Origin: a virus
Length of the DNA stretch: 42,928 nucleotides
Strand: one strand, 5' to 3'
Virus record (IMG/VR): IMGVR_UViG_3300045738_000513
Coordinates: 1-42,928 of that record
Part shown: one piece after another, positions 1-7,639 of the stretch
How positions within the stretch are numbered: position 1 is the first letter of the stretch
How the letters are laid out: every line of letters begins with the position of its first letter
The notes under the pieces: generated by a model
Database searches by the model: none
The model's input: only the letters and a program-made list of their open reading frames with translations
What the model was told of the DNA's origin: nothing
Translations under genes and position numbers: made by a program

Positions 1-2
1 AG

Positions 3-704
3 TGGGAGTGGTTCTATTGGCCTGGGACCATCGATCCGTCAGGCATCTCGGCGACCACCATACCAGTGCCCAAGATGCAGGCGCATGGTGTGGGCCCAGT
101 CGGCGGTGTGTCCGGTGTGTCCGAGTTCACATCCCTTGTGCCCGCCATCGCCGCCACTGGTGGACGAACGATGACCGGATCGTGTGCCATGACTATCCCG
201 ATTGGGACGCTTGCGGCCACCGGGTATGCAAGGAACGTCTCGGTCGTCGGTAACTTCACATCGAGTGCCCCGGTGCCGACGATCTCTGCCACGGGTGTCA
301 TGGTCACCTACGGGTCTCCTGAGTGGAGCATCCTGATCCCCACGATTGCCACCACCGGCAACGTGTTGTTCACTGCCAACGCCGAGACTCAGTACACTGC
401 CGATGGCGCGACCGAGACGTTCCTTATTGGGTTCGGTTACCTGTCGGTGGACCACTTGACTGTGAAGGTTGCGGGGGTGGAGTTTGAGATTGGCAGTGCC
501 GACCTGTCCATCAGCGACGACGGAACAGAGATCACGTTTACCACTGCCCCAGCATCCTCCGCTCTGGTGCAGATCATCCGCAACACCCCGCATCCCACGC
601 TGGAGGTGGAGTTTTCCACGCGGGCAACGATTACCCCGGAAGCCCTGAACCGTGCGATACTCCAGTGTCTCTACTACGCTGAAGAAGTGGATGATCTGAT
701 ATGA
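3..704 (+). CDS. Tail protein with T7-fibre-type adaptor domain, 5' end outside window
   Basis: The frame is open from the first bases of the window, so the true start lies upstream; 233 residues are visible. The first ~120 residues carry five degenerate copies of a short motif of the form [I/V]PxIxATG (IPVPKMQAHG, VPAIAATG, IPIGTLAATG, VPTISATG, IPTIATTG), a pattern seen in phage minor tail proteins. From about nt 393 the sequence YTADGATETFLIGFGYLS opens a ~100-residue region resembling the N-terminal domain of T7 gp17, which fixes fibres to the tail. It ends in LQCLYYAEEVDD, matching the end of the protein at 39362-39730. It overlaps the next fibre gene by ATGA. A tail or fibre-attachment role is inferred from the domain and the neighbour. 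It may be the 3' end of the gene that runs off the right end of the window. Confidence 0.75.
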   Translation, partial: WEWFYWPGTIDPSGISATTIPVPKMQAHGVGPVGGVSGVSEFTSLVPAIAATGGRTMTGSCAMTIPIGTLAATGYARNVSVVGNFTSSAPVPTISATGVMVTYGSPEWSILIPTIATTGNVLFTANAETQYTADGATETFLIGFGYLSVDHLTVKVAGVEFEIGSADLSISDDGTEITFTTAPASSALVQIIRNTPHPTLEVEFSTRATITPEALNRAILQCLYYAEEVDDLI

Positions 705-1879
705 CGGAAGACGAGACCCAACGCAAGCTACGAGTCCTTGAGGCACTACTGGCAGCCAAATCATCAACTGATAGCGGTGGCTACTCTGCGCATGGAGAGT
801 TGGAGGGCATCGGTACGTATGACCACGCGGCGTTGGACACCCACGTTGACGACACGTCGCTCCACTTCGCGGTAGGGACCATCAATCACACCTTGCTGCT
901 GAACATCGGAACGAACAGTCACGCCGCCATCGACACGCACATTGCGGACGCCGATCTGCATTGGAGCAAGACCGCGCACAATGCAAGCGGCGACCATGAC
1001 GGCAGGTACTACACCGAGAGTGAGATTGACACGACGTTCCTACTGTACCTGCCCCTGGCGGGGGGAACCATGTCTGGGCCAATCGACTTCAGTGCCGAGA
1101 ACACCACCGATATCGGCAAGGCATCAGTGGGTGTGGCGGCGTTGGATGCCAACGCCAAGGTGATCATCCAGAACGCTGCTTTCGGTGGTGGTGCTGCGTC
1201 GGCGGCAGATGACAACCTGCTGATCAAGAGTGCGACCAACGTCGGAATCAACTTTGTGTCCGCTGCCGTGCAGGCAATCCGGTTTTCGGACACGGTGCGC
1301 GACCGCGCCAACATCACCTACGATCACAGCACGGACGCCATGACGTTGAAGTCCGCAGGCACGACGATGGTTGGCCTGACAAATGCGGGGATGATCCTTC
1401 AGGTTGGGGTCGCGGGACTCCCAGACCCGGACCACATCTTGGACGCGAACGGCAACGTGCTGGCTGACGGTGGTGCCAGCGCATCTGGTACCACACGGAA
1501 CGGGCAGGTCAACACTTGGGCAGACCAAGGGTTTGGACACGAGCTTCACTACCACGCCACGCATGGCTTCTGCTCTGCCTTCTATGGGAGGACAACGGAT
1601 ACCTTGTCCATGATCTTCGGGGGCTACGCCGCCAACGCCACCGCTCAGAACACCATGTCTGCGTGGGGTGGGATCAAGGCATCGAATGGCTACTGGGCCT
1701 TTGGCCACTTGGTCCCGCTGGAGATGGTGCACTCATCTGCTAAGGTCCGGGCCAACGGTGTGTTCAATCACAACGGCACCGATGGGATTACGACGTCCTT
1801 TTCGTTCACAGACGGGGACTTCAGCACCCAGAACTTCACCTTCAGTGGTGGGCTGCTCACCGCACACAGCGTGACCTGA
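701..1879 (+). CDS. Tail fibre / receptor-binding protein
   Basis: This is a 392-residue protein starting inside the stop of the preceding tail gene (ATGA), so the two are probably co-translated. The N-terminal ~30 residues are helical and charged. Repeated histidine-rich segments follow (DHAALDTHVDD, SHAAIDTHIADADLHW, ASGDHDGRYYT), a style common in phage fibre shafts. Near residue 115 is YLPLAGGTMSGPIDF, a signature segment of many tail fibres. The rest is Gly/Ala/Ser/Thr-rich, beta-prone and low in lysine, ending in alternating Phe/Ser strands. No peptidase or chaperone domain is recognisable at the C-terminus. Receptor binding is inferred from family style and position; the receptor cannot be read from the sequence. 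Confidence 0.8.
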   Translation: MTEDETQRKLRVLEALLAAKSSTDSGGYSAHGELEGIGTYDHAALDTHVDDTSLHFAVGTINHTLLLNIGTNSHAAIDTHIADADLHWSKTAHNASGDHDGRYYTESEIDTTFLLYLPLAGGTMSGPIDFSAENTTDIGKASVGVAALDANAKVIIQNAAFGGGAASAADDNLLIKSATNVGINFVSAAVQAIRFSDTVRDRANITYDHSTDAMTLKSAGTTMVGLTNAGMILQVGVAGLPDPDHILDANGNVLADGGASASGTTRNGQVNTWADQGFGHELHYHATHGFCSAFYGRTTDTLSMIFGGYAANATAQNTMSAWGGIKASNGYWAFGHLVPLEMVHSSAKVRANGVFNHNGTDGITTSFSFTDGDFSTQNFTFSGGLLTAHSVT

Positions 1880-2076
1880 TGCCGAAGCAGCGCAACCCTT
1901 ACCGATTCAAGGCAACAACAAAGCACGATGCGTGGTCGATCTGCGACGAGTGCCAAACCAGATTCTTCTACGTCGATGCCAAACGCACCGAGAACAAGGA
2001 GTACACATTTGAATGTCCGACATGCCAGAAGGAAACAAGCCCGACACTGTCGAGAACGCGCAACCCCCTACTCTGA
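1879..2076 (+). CDS. Small zinc-ribbon protein
   Basis: This 65-residue basic protein has two CxxC knuckles (CDEC near residue 23 and CPTC near residue 45), the layout of a zinc ribbon. The start overlaps the stop of the fibre gene as TGATG. The last ~20 codons overlap the next gene in another frame, and the codons for the second knuckle contain that gene's start. Zinc binding is inferred from the cysteines. Function is unknown; a nucleic-acid-binding or structural role would be typical for the fold. Confidence 0.6.
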   Translation: MPKQRNPYRFKATTKHDAWSICDECQTRFFYVDAKRTENKEYTFECPTCQKETSPTLSRTRNPLL

Positions 2077-2288
2077 AAGAGAACGCAGCGGGCCTTCTCG
2101 GCGCTGCGCGGCTTGAGCTTGAGGCTCTGGACAAGGAGTTGATCCACATGAAAGGGCAGCGGCAGCAACTGGAACAACGCATCCTGATCCTCACCACCCG
2201 GTGGTCAGAGACCAAGGGTAAAGCCCAAGGTCTGGAACAACTACTAGATATGCCATGCAGCGAACCTACCCCATCCGATCCAATCTGA
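2013..2288 (+). CDS. Small coiled-coil protein, unknown function
   Basis: This is a 91-residue protein. Residues ~30-80 form a heptad-like amphipathic helix (LELEALDKELIHMKGQ and onward), predicted coiled coil. It has no signal or membrane segment. The ATG at 2013 has AAGGAG about 11 bases upstream; a second in-frame ATG lies at 2025. It overlaps the zinc-ribbon gene by 64 bases and the next gene by 34. The long overlap lowers confidence, but the clear SD and the coupling to the next gene support translation. I do not recognise a family. Confidence 0.55.
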   Translation: MSDMPEGNKPDTVENAQPPTLKENAAGLLGAARLELEALDKELIHMKGQRQQLEQRILILTTRWSETKGKAQGLEQLLDMPCSEPTPSDPI

Positions 2289-2854
2289 AGGTGGCCGTCA
2301 GCGGGGCGACCAACGCCCTGCCCGTCGTCATCACTACGGGTGATCCACACGAGTTGGTGACCGCTGACACCGTGGACATCACGGGGGTGATCGGCAACTT
2401 GGCTGCCAACGTGGGCGGCAAGGCGGTGACGGTGTTGTCCACCACAACCTTCTCCCTGGCTGGGATCAAGGGCAGCGGGGACTACCCTGGTTTCTCGGGG
2501 GAGGTGGAGTCACTCGACGCCAAGGACAGGGATTACGCAGCGGTTACGGCGCTCGAGGGCTCGGTGCACCAGCCAGCCGAAGGGGAACGCCGCTTCGACT
2601 TCTACGTGGATGCTGCCAGCGACCCGGGTACCAGCAACAAGGAGGTGGATGTCATCGTCTACGGGCGCGGTGGTCCTGACGCAGCCTGGTTCCTCATCAA
2701 ACAGATCGACCACGCCACCGCCGGGTGGGCACGGGTGGGCAGTGGGCGCTGGGTGAACAAAGCCCTAGACTTGAGGGTGCACGCGCATCTCCGCATCGAC
2801 ATCCTTGCCGAGGCGGGATCGACCAACACGGTGAAAGCCTGGATAGCGACATGA
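2255..2854 (+). CDS. Hypothetical virion-associated protein
   Basis: This 199-residue protein is beta-rich with a Val/Thr/Gly-rich first half (VDITGVIGNL, KAVTVLSTTTFSLAG) and a more charged second half with several aromatic residues (RRFDFYVDAAS, DAAWFLIKQID). It has no membrane segment or catalytic motif that I can see. It sits between fibre-associated genes and the small terminase. It starts inside the preceding gene and ends in an ATGA overlap with the next. Its composition resembles small phage structural or decoration proteins, which is only a weak argument. Function unknown. Confidence 0.6.
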   Translation: MQRTYPIRSNLKVAVSGATNALPVVITTGDPHELVTADTVDITGVIGNLAANVGGKAVTVLSTTTFSLAGIKGSGDYPGFSGEVESLDAKDRDYAAVTALEGSVHQPAEGERRFDFYVDAASDPGTSNKEVDVIVYGRGGPDAAWFLIKQIDHATAGWARVGSGRWVNKALDLRVHAHLRIDILAEAGSTNTVKAWIAT

Positions 2855-3093
2855 GCAAGAAAAACCCACAACCCAACGATCTGTTCAAGGCGATGGTCCG
2901 GTATCTGCACGGTCAGATGATCTGCGAGGACGGCCCTACCGACGTGGTTCTCAAAGAGACTCGCCAATTCCTCAAAGACTTCGGGTTCATGGCAGTCACC
3001 GGAAAGGTGGCGGTGAACGGCAACGCCCAGGCGCTAGGAGAAAAACTTGCTGACCTTTACCCCTTCCCTGCCAGCTTCTCGACGGGGGGGTAG
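2851..3093 (+). CDS. Putative terminase small subunit (T7 gp18-like)
   Basis: This 80-residue protein starts at the ATG overlapping the previous stop; an in-frame start further upstream exists but would overlap too much. It is helical and charged, with the segment LKETRQFLKDFGF, reminiscent of the helix-turn-helix region of T7-type small terminases, which recognise concatemeric DNA and stimulate the large subunit. Position supports this: in T7 the order is small terminase, Rz, Rz1, large terminase, and here the next genes are two spanin-like membrane proteins and the large subunit. Similarity at this length is weak. The coding end carries GGGGG-GTAG-CCCCC, a short hairpin with the stop codon in its loop. 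Confidence 0.55.
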   Translation: MSKKNPQPNDLFKAMVRYLHGQMICEDGPTDVVLKETRQFLKDFGFMAVTGKVAVNGNAQALGEKLADLYPFPASFSTGG

Positions 3094-3218
3094 CCCCCTG
3101 CCAGCTAAGGCATCGTACTATCAAGTCTTCGTATGACTACATGCGGCAGACATGGCAACTCAAGCGACCAAGATCGAAGGGTTTACCAGTGACCGGTTCG
3201 GCCCGGTAAGGTGGGGCT

Positions 3219-3584
3219 ATGACCCCGATGGAATGGATTGTCTTGGTGTTCACTGCTGTAGTGGTCCCATGGTTCATGTGGGCATCGGGCAAACTGCGTT
3301 TGATCGGCACCGTTTACGACCGGGTAAAGTTGTTGCAGCAACTTCATGGTCTTGTCAGAAAGATGGCTGAAGACACTCAGGATCTACTCGAAATGCACAG
3401 CCCAGGACCAGACGGCGTTCAAGAGTGGAAGAACCCTGGCATGAGACAAGCAGCGGAACAACAAGTCGATCTCCTGCGCTCCATTCTCGAGGCTCTCACC
3501 AAGGAAGGCACTCGCCTCGATCAACTGTTCCAAGGCCAGTCGGAAGTCAAGCAGGCTGTCCAAGCCATGAGAGACAAGCGATGA
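3219..3584 (+). CDS. Membrane-anchored coiled-coil protein, Rz-like (i-spanin) candidate
   Basis: This is a 121-residue protein. Residues 4-22 (EWIVLVFTAVVVPWFMWAS) form one N-terminal membrane segment, and the remainder is a hydrophilic helical domain with heptad-like spacing. That is the architecture of Rz-type inner-membrane spanins, which act with an outer-membrane partner at the end of lysis. The slot between small and large terminase is the T7 gene 18.5 (Rz) slot. AAGGTGG lies just before the ATG, and the stop overlaps the following lipoprotein start as ATGA. If the host lacks an outer membrane, a holin-like or other envelope role is the alternative. The upstream 125 bases (3094-3218) hold no convincing gene. 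Confidence 0.55.
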   Translation: MTPMEWIVLVFTAVVVPWFMWASGKLRLIGTVYDRVKLLQQLHGLVRKMAEDTQDLLEMHSPGPDGVQEWKNPGMRQAAEQQVDLLRSILEALTKEGTRLDQLFQGQSEVKQAVQAMRDKR

Positions 3585-3859
3585 ACTATAAATTGAAGCT
3601 AGCGTTCCTGTTCCTTCTCCTTGCCGCGATGCTTTGTGGGTGCGAGTGGTTGAAGGCCACGCAGGAGGTGGCAGCCACCGCCGAGGGTAGGGCGGCAGTC
3701 AGTGGTCTGGTAAGCAACGTGATCAGCGGCAACTGGCTCGGTGCGGTCTACAACCTCGTCGAGTTCCTTGGCCTTGGCTACGGTGTGCACAAGGCGACAA
3801 TGATCCGTCGCGATGGTCTCCGCAAGAAACGAGGTGAAGAGGTTGCTGTCGAGGCGTAG
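3581..3859 (+). CDS. Lipoprotein-like small membrane protein, Rz1 position
   Basis: This 92-residue protein starts in the ATGA overlap with the Rz-like gene. It has a Lys-containing N-terminus, a hydrophobic core (LAFLFLLLAAMLCGC) and a lipobox-like LCGC, so it may be lipid-modified at the second of the paired cysteines. A second hydrophobic stretch (GAVYNLVEFLGLGYG) lies near residues 53-67, followed by a basic tail. In T7 this slot is gene 18.7 (Rz1, o-spanin). Unlike typical Rz1 it is not proline-rich and has the extra hydrophobic stretch, so equivalence to o-spanin is uncertain. Confidence 0.55.
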   Translation: MNYKLKLAFLFLLLAAMLCGCEWLKATQEVAATAEGRAAVSGLVSNVISGNWLGAVYNLVEFLGLGYGVHKATMIRRDGLRKKRGEEVAVEA

Positions 3860-3947
3860 GCAAGACGGCGACAACGGTGGCGGGATCCTGGTGGTGTGCG
3901 CCATCATCCTCACCGCCTGCGTCATCGCGGTGGCCTGCACATCGTGA
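3813..3947 (+). CDS. Very small membrane peptide overlapping lipoprotein and terminase genes
   Basis: This 44-codon frame starts at ATG 3813, or gives 37 codons from GTG 3834. A basic N-terminal half (KRLLSRRRQ) is followed by DGDNGGG and a strongly hydrophobic end, ILVVCAIILTACVIAVAC, then Thr-Ser. LTAC fits a lipobox. The stop overlaps the GTG start of the large terminase as GTGA, the coupling used throughout this genome. Neither start has a strong SD. It could be a small holin-like or spanin-like peptide, or simply a coupling frame. Function is not claimed. Confidence 0.4.
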   Translation: MVSARNEVKRLLSRRRQDGDNGGGILVVCAIILTACVIAVACTS

Positions 3948-5650
3948 CCGCAGCAGACCCACTACTGGATTCGCGCAACTTCTTGGCTGGTGCGTGGCGA
4001 GCCAACCGGCTGCCACCGCCAACCCGGTTGCAGTATTATCTCGTGGACCAGATGCAGAACGGTCCCGATGACCTCGTGGTGCTCTGCTTCCGTGGGTTCG
4101 GCAAGTCCATCATCGGTACTACGCAGGGCAACCAGGTTTTGTACGTCGATCAGGAGCGACGCTTCCTCAACGTGTCTTGCAGCAAGGGCAAGGCCGACGA
4201 GTCGTCGAACTACATGCTGGATCTGATTCAGGCTATGCCCGAGACCCGACACCTCTACCCAGACCGCGAGCAACGGTCTTCATCGGTGCAATTCGATGTC
4301 AAGGGTGCGACACAGGCACACGCTCCGTCTGTTCGTAGCCTTGGCATCCTTTGACTTTCCAATCAGATCACAGGCTGCCGGTCGTCGAACATCCTCGCTG
4401 ACGACATTGAGTCGAAAGAGAACAGCGCAACGCTTTCCATGAGGGCTCGCGTTCGTGAGAAGAACAGGGAGTTGGGCGCATATGTGTTGCGATCTGCGGA
4501 CGACTTCCCCGAGAATTTCCCCCCTAAAATTTGCCATCTGGGTACTCCCCAAATTGAAGAGTCACTCTACTGGGAACTGGAGCACGCGGGTCACAACGTG
4601 GTCATCATCCCGGCACGCTACCCCGACGAAGAGATGGAGGATCTCTATGGTGATCGCCTAGCCGAGATTCTGCGCGACGACCTTCGCAAGGACCCAGACC
4701 TACGTGGTAAACCGACCGAGCCCGCCCGCTTCAGCGACCGCGAGTTGCTCAAGCGGGAACGCAAGGCGGGGCCGCATGGCTGGATGTTGCAGTTTATGCT
4801 CTCGCCGACCCTTGGTGAGTCCAACCGGTTCCCGCTGAAGCTCCCCGATCTGATCGTCACCGACTGCGACGACCGCGAAGCACCCGAGAAGCAGTGGTGG
4901 TCAAGCGTCAACTTGGTCTTGGATCTGCCGTGTCCAGGTCTGGCGGGTCAGGACTGGCATGGCCCCAACGCGGTGCACGAGGGCAAGATGATGCCCTACA
5001 CCGAGTGCATTCTAGCGGTGGACCCCAGTACAGGGGGTACCGACGAGTTGGGCTATGTGGTACTCAAACTTCTCAACAGTCAACTCCACTTGCTGGACTG
5101 CGGCGGGTTCGTGAAGGGCGACAGCGATGCGACGATGAAGCGACTGGCCCTCGTCGCCAAACGCTTCAAGCCACACAAGGTCATCGTGGAAAAGAACTTC
5201 GGGATGGGCATGTGGGGCAAACTGTTCGCGCCCTTCCTGCGCAAGGAGCACAGTTGCGAGATCGAGGGGGTCCACGTCACCGGCAAGAAGCAGCCCCGGA
5301 TCTGCAGCACGCTCGAGCCCGTCATCGCTTCACACCGGCTGATCGTCAGCAAGGCAGCTATCGAGAGCGACATCCGCTCATCCCATGTGCATGAGGCCGA
5401 CGCGGTGGAGCACCAGTTGTTCTACCAAATGGCTCACATCACCCGGGATCCCGACTGCCTCAAGAAGGATGACCGCATTGACGCTCTATCGCTGGGCGTG
5501 GCACACTTTGAGGAAGCCTTGGATTTGGACTTCTACGAAGAGATGCAGGAGCGCGAGGCTGATGAGCTAGACCAACAACTTGAGGACTGGAGTGAGCGAG
5601 CCCTGTTTCAGGGCAGCAACGCAGAGCCTTCCCACAACTGGATCAACTGA
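3944..5650 (+). CDS. Terminase large subunit (T7 gp19-like), interrupted by in-frame TGA
   Basis: This is the DNA-packaging motor. From GTG 3944 the frame gives 568 codons, close to T7 gp19 (586 residues). The Walker A region is CFRGFGKS (codons 48-55). The Walker B region NILADDIE is at about nt 4388-4411. The nuclease residues are D in ILAVDPSTGGTDELGY, E in VIVEKNFGMGMWGK and the DD in KKDDRIDALSLG; TLEPVIASHRLIV matches the family. A TGA at 4352-4354 splits the frame after the Walker A half. Walker B lies between this stop and the next in-frame ATG (4439), with no ATG/GTG/TTG between, so reinitiation alone would lose it. The codons CTT TGA CTT look like a 9-base insertion relative to T7 (SVRSLGI...QITG against SVKSVGI...QLTG). 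Readthrough, recent mutation or a sequence error are possible. Confidence 0.88.
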
Positions 5651-7233
5651 TGGCAGCTTACCCAACCTACATGATGCTCGGGCAGGAGATATTCTTAGGC
5701 TCTCTGTCGGAGGACTGGCTCACCGACAACGAGGATGACCGCTGGGATGACGCCGAGGCCAGCATCGACATCTACGACCACGTTGCGGGAGCCGTGACTA
5801 CCTACACCACCCTGCCCGGTGGGCTCAAGTCCAACACCCAGGACGCGGGGGACTCAGCCATCGTGGGGATGGATGTCTCCATGTGGCGCTGGCTGCTGGG
5901 CGAGTCCCACCCGTCTGGCATGGCGGTCTTCAAGCGCACTGACCCTGGCGTGGTGGGCAACTCGGGATCGAACCGGTGGGGCAAGACCTACGCCCAGTCG
6001 TACTCCAACATCGCGGCAGGGCACACCGCCCTCAACACCCTGATCACCGGGCGCGGCGACACCATGGACATGCTCGGGATCTTCCTGGGCGTGGGCTACA
6101 ACGAAGCGGTGGCGGGAAGCCCCACGCTAGACGCTGCCTTCAAGGTCGATCTGACCCAACTGATCTTGGACCTTCGGACGGACTACGCATCCGCCACCAC
6201 CCCCATCGTCTTGGATCTGCCGCCGAAGACGGTGCCCGGGTTCACGTCTGCACAACTCACGTCCCTTCTGAGTGCGCGCAACGTGATCAAGCAAGTCGCA
6301 GCCGCAGATGAGAACGTGAGTTACGTGTCAGCCGATCTGCTCTACCGCAGCAACGGGGCGACCAAGTGGTTCTACACGGGCGAGGCGACCGTCACCCAAG
6401 GGGACGCGATGGGCAAGGAAATGTCCCGCCTGGTCACCGGCAAGGGCACCAACCCGGGTCTCGGCGTCCCGGTCTACGTCATCCTTGGCGACGACAACTG
6501 CGTTGGCTCCATCCCTGGCACCTACTTGGATGACGGGGCCGACGAGGCGTACAGCGAGCCAATGGCCAACGTGAAGACGTGGAACTGGGCCAACAACACA
6601 TGGGAAGCCCTCGACACGGATAGCAACTCCAACACATCCACCGATGGGACATCGAATTACGGTCCTGACATCAGCATGGGCGTGGCGTTGGGCACAATGC
6701 ACCCTGACGAGACGGTTTACCTCTTCAAGCTGGGTCGGAACACCTCGAGCCTGGGCAACGCATCGAGTACGGGTGGGAACTGGCTAGCCTACAACGCGGA
6801 CATCTACGCAGAGGTGGTCACAGAGTGGGGGCTAGCGAAGACCGCGCTGGACGCCGTAGAATCCGTTGTGCCGGACGTTCGGGGTGTTGCCCTACTATTC
6901 GGCGCGGGCGAGGACGTGGGCACACGCGCCCTGGCAGACGCCTTCCTGGCCAACCTTCGGCAAGCGGCTAGCGACTACCGCACCCTGTTCCAGACCAGGG
7001 TGACCGGTGGGGATCTCACCGTGGCCATCGTGAAGCAGCAAGACACCGGGCAATTCACCCAGGAGTGGGTCGATACCGTGCGGCGTGCTGTGACCCTGGC
7101 TAGCGAGGAAGACCCCGCCATCGTGGTGGTCGATGCCGACACCGCCCGGGTCAACGCCGACAACACCACGCTAGCGGGGGACGGGATCCTCGATGTTGGG
7201 AGAAGGATCGCCGCCGGTTTTGCGGGGGGCTAG
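5650..7233 (+). CDS. Tandem SGNH/SASA-esterase-like protein, probably catalytically inactive
   Basis: This 527-residue protein shares one base with the terminase stop (TGATG). It reads as two ~250-residue copies of a sialate-O-acetylesterase-like (SASA, SGNH-fold) domain. Copy 2: block I VYVILGDDNCVGSIPG (family GQSN), then GPDISMGVAL and VYLFKLGRNTSSLGN (family GPE..FG.AL and ALIK.A.GGTSL), block III ALLFGAGEDVGT (family WYQGESD), and a C-terminal GDGILDVGRRIA where the family has the catalytic Asp-x-x-His. Copy 1 shows MMLGQEIFLG and GIFLGVGYNEAV. In both copies the nucleophile Ser is replaced and the catalytic His is absent. Family members deacetylate surface sugars. Here a sugar-binding or purely structural virion role is inferred. 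No signal peptide. An alternative is an enzyme with relocated residues. Confidence 0.6.
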   Translation: MAAYPTYMMLGQEIFLGSLSEDWLTDNEDDRWDDAEASIDIYDHVAGAVTTYTTLPGGLKSNTQDAGDSAIVGMDVSMWRWLLGESHPSGMAVFKRTDPGVVGNSGSNRWGKTYAQSYSNIAAGHTALNTLITGRGDTMDMLGIFLGVGYNEAVAGSPTLDAAFKVDLTQLILDLRTDYASATTPIVLDLPPKTVPGFTSAQLTSLLSARNVIKQVAAADENVSYVSADLLYRSNGATKWFYTGEATVTQGDAMGKEMSRLVTGKGTNPGLGVPVYVILGDDNCVGSIPGTYLDDGADEAYSEPMANVKTWNWANNTWEALDTDSNSNTSTDGTSNYGPDISMGVALGTMHPDETVYLFKLGRNTSSLGNASSTGGNWLAYNADIYAEVVTEWGLAKTALDAVESVVPDVRGVALLFGAGEDVGTRALADAFLANLRQAASDYRTLFQTRVTGGDLTVAIVKQQDTGQFTQEWVDTVRRAVTLASEEDPAIVVVDADTARVNADNTTLAGDGILDVGRRIAAGFAGG

Positions 7234-7257
7234 TCACTCATCGTGGTACTTGGCTCG

Positions 7258-7286
7258 TTGCGTTTACCTCAGAGTTGAGTCATACT
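7258..7286 (+). promoter_or_regulatory. Candidate sigma70 promoter for a leaderless XRE transcript
   Basis: TTGCGT (7258-7263) and CATACT (7281-7286) are separated by 17 bases. The first expected transcribed base falls at about 7293, exactly the GTG proposed as the start of the XRE gene, which would make the mRNA leaderless. No SD precedes that GTG. Pattern-based only. Confidence 0.4.
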
Positions 7287-7292
7287 GCCAGC

Positions 7293-7556
7293 GTGCCAGA
7301 TTACCAGAAAGGCCCGGAGGCTATTACCCCGGCTAGCGACATCGGGAAGCGCGTCGATGCGCGGCGGCTAGAGTTGCACCTGTCACGCCGCGACCTGGCT
7401 CGAGCTTGCGGGGCCGTGATCCCCACGTTCAACCGGCGGCTAGTCAGTGGCAAGCTCGCCGCCGAATGGCTGCAACCGCTAGCCAAGGCTCTCCACTGCT
7501 CGGTCAACTGGATCCTCACGGGGCAGATTCCTCGGAAGCGGAAGGTCGGGAAATAA
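7293..7556 (+). CDS. XRE-type helix-turn-helix regulator
   Basis: This is an 87-residue protein from GTG 7293; a TTG at 7275 would add six residues. Residues ~18-75 (IGKRVDARRLELHLSRRDLA, then VSGKLAAEWLQPLAKALHCS) follow the five-helix Cro/CI-type pattern, with a basic tail. Such proteins bind operator DNA and often control early or late switches. It stands alone at the end of the rightward late block, facing the leftward early cassette. The best promoter lies so close that the mRNA may be leaderless. Its operator is unknown. The 83 bases to the next, convergent gene hold no clear terminator. Confidence 0.7.
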   Translation: MPDYQKGPEAITPASDIGKRVDARRLELHLSRRDLARACGAVIPTFNRRLVSGKLAAEWLQPLAKALHCSVNWILTGQIPRKRKVGK

Positions 7557-7639
7557 AACCCCCCGCCGCACCGCCTCGGAAGGGAGCACGACAGAGGGCA
7601 CGGAGTTACCCGACGACAAGCCGGGGAACGATGATCGAT

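Noticed and set aside
3152-3370. A 72-codon frame upstream of and overlapping the Rz-like gene
   Set aside because: It overlaps a protein with a clear membrane segment and SD, and its own sequence (Cys/His/Gly-rich) looks like shadow translation.
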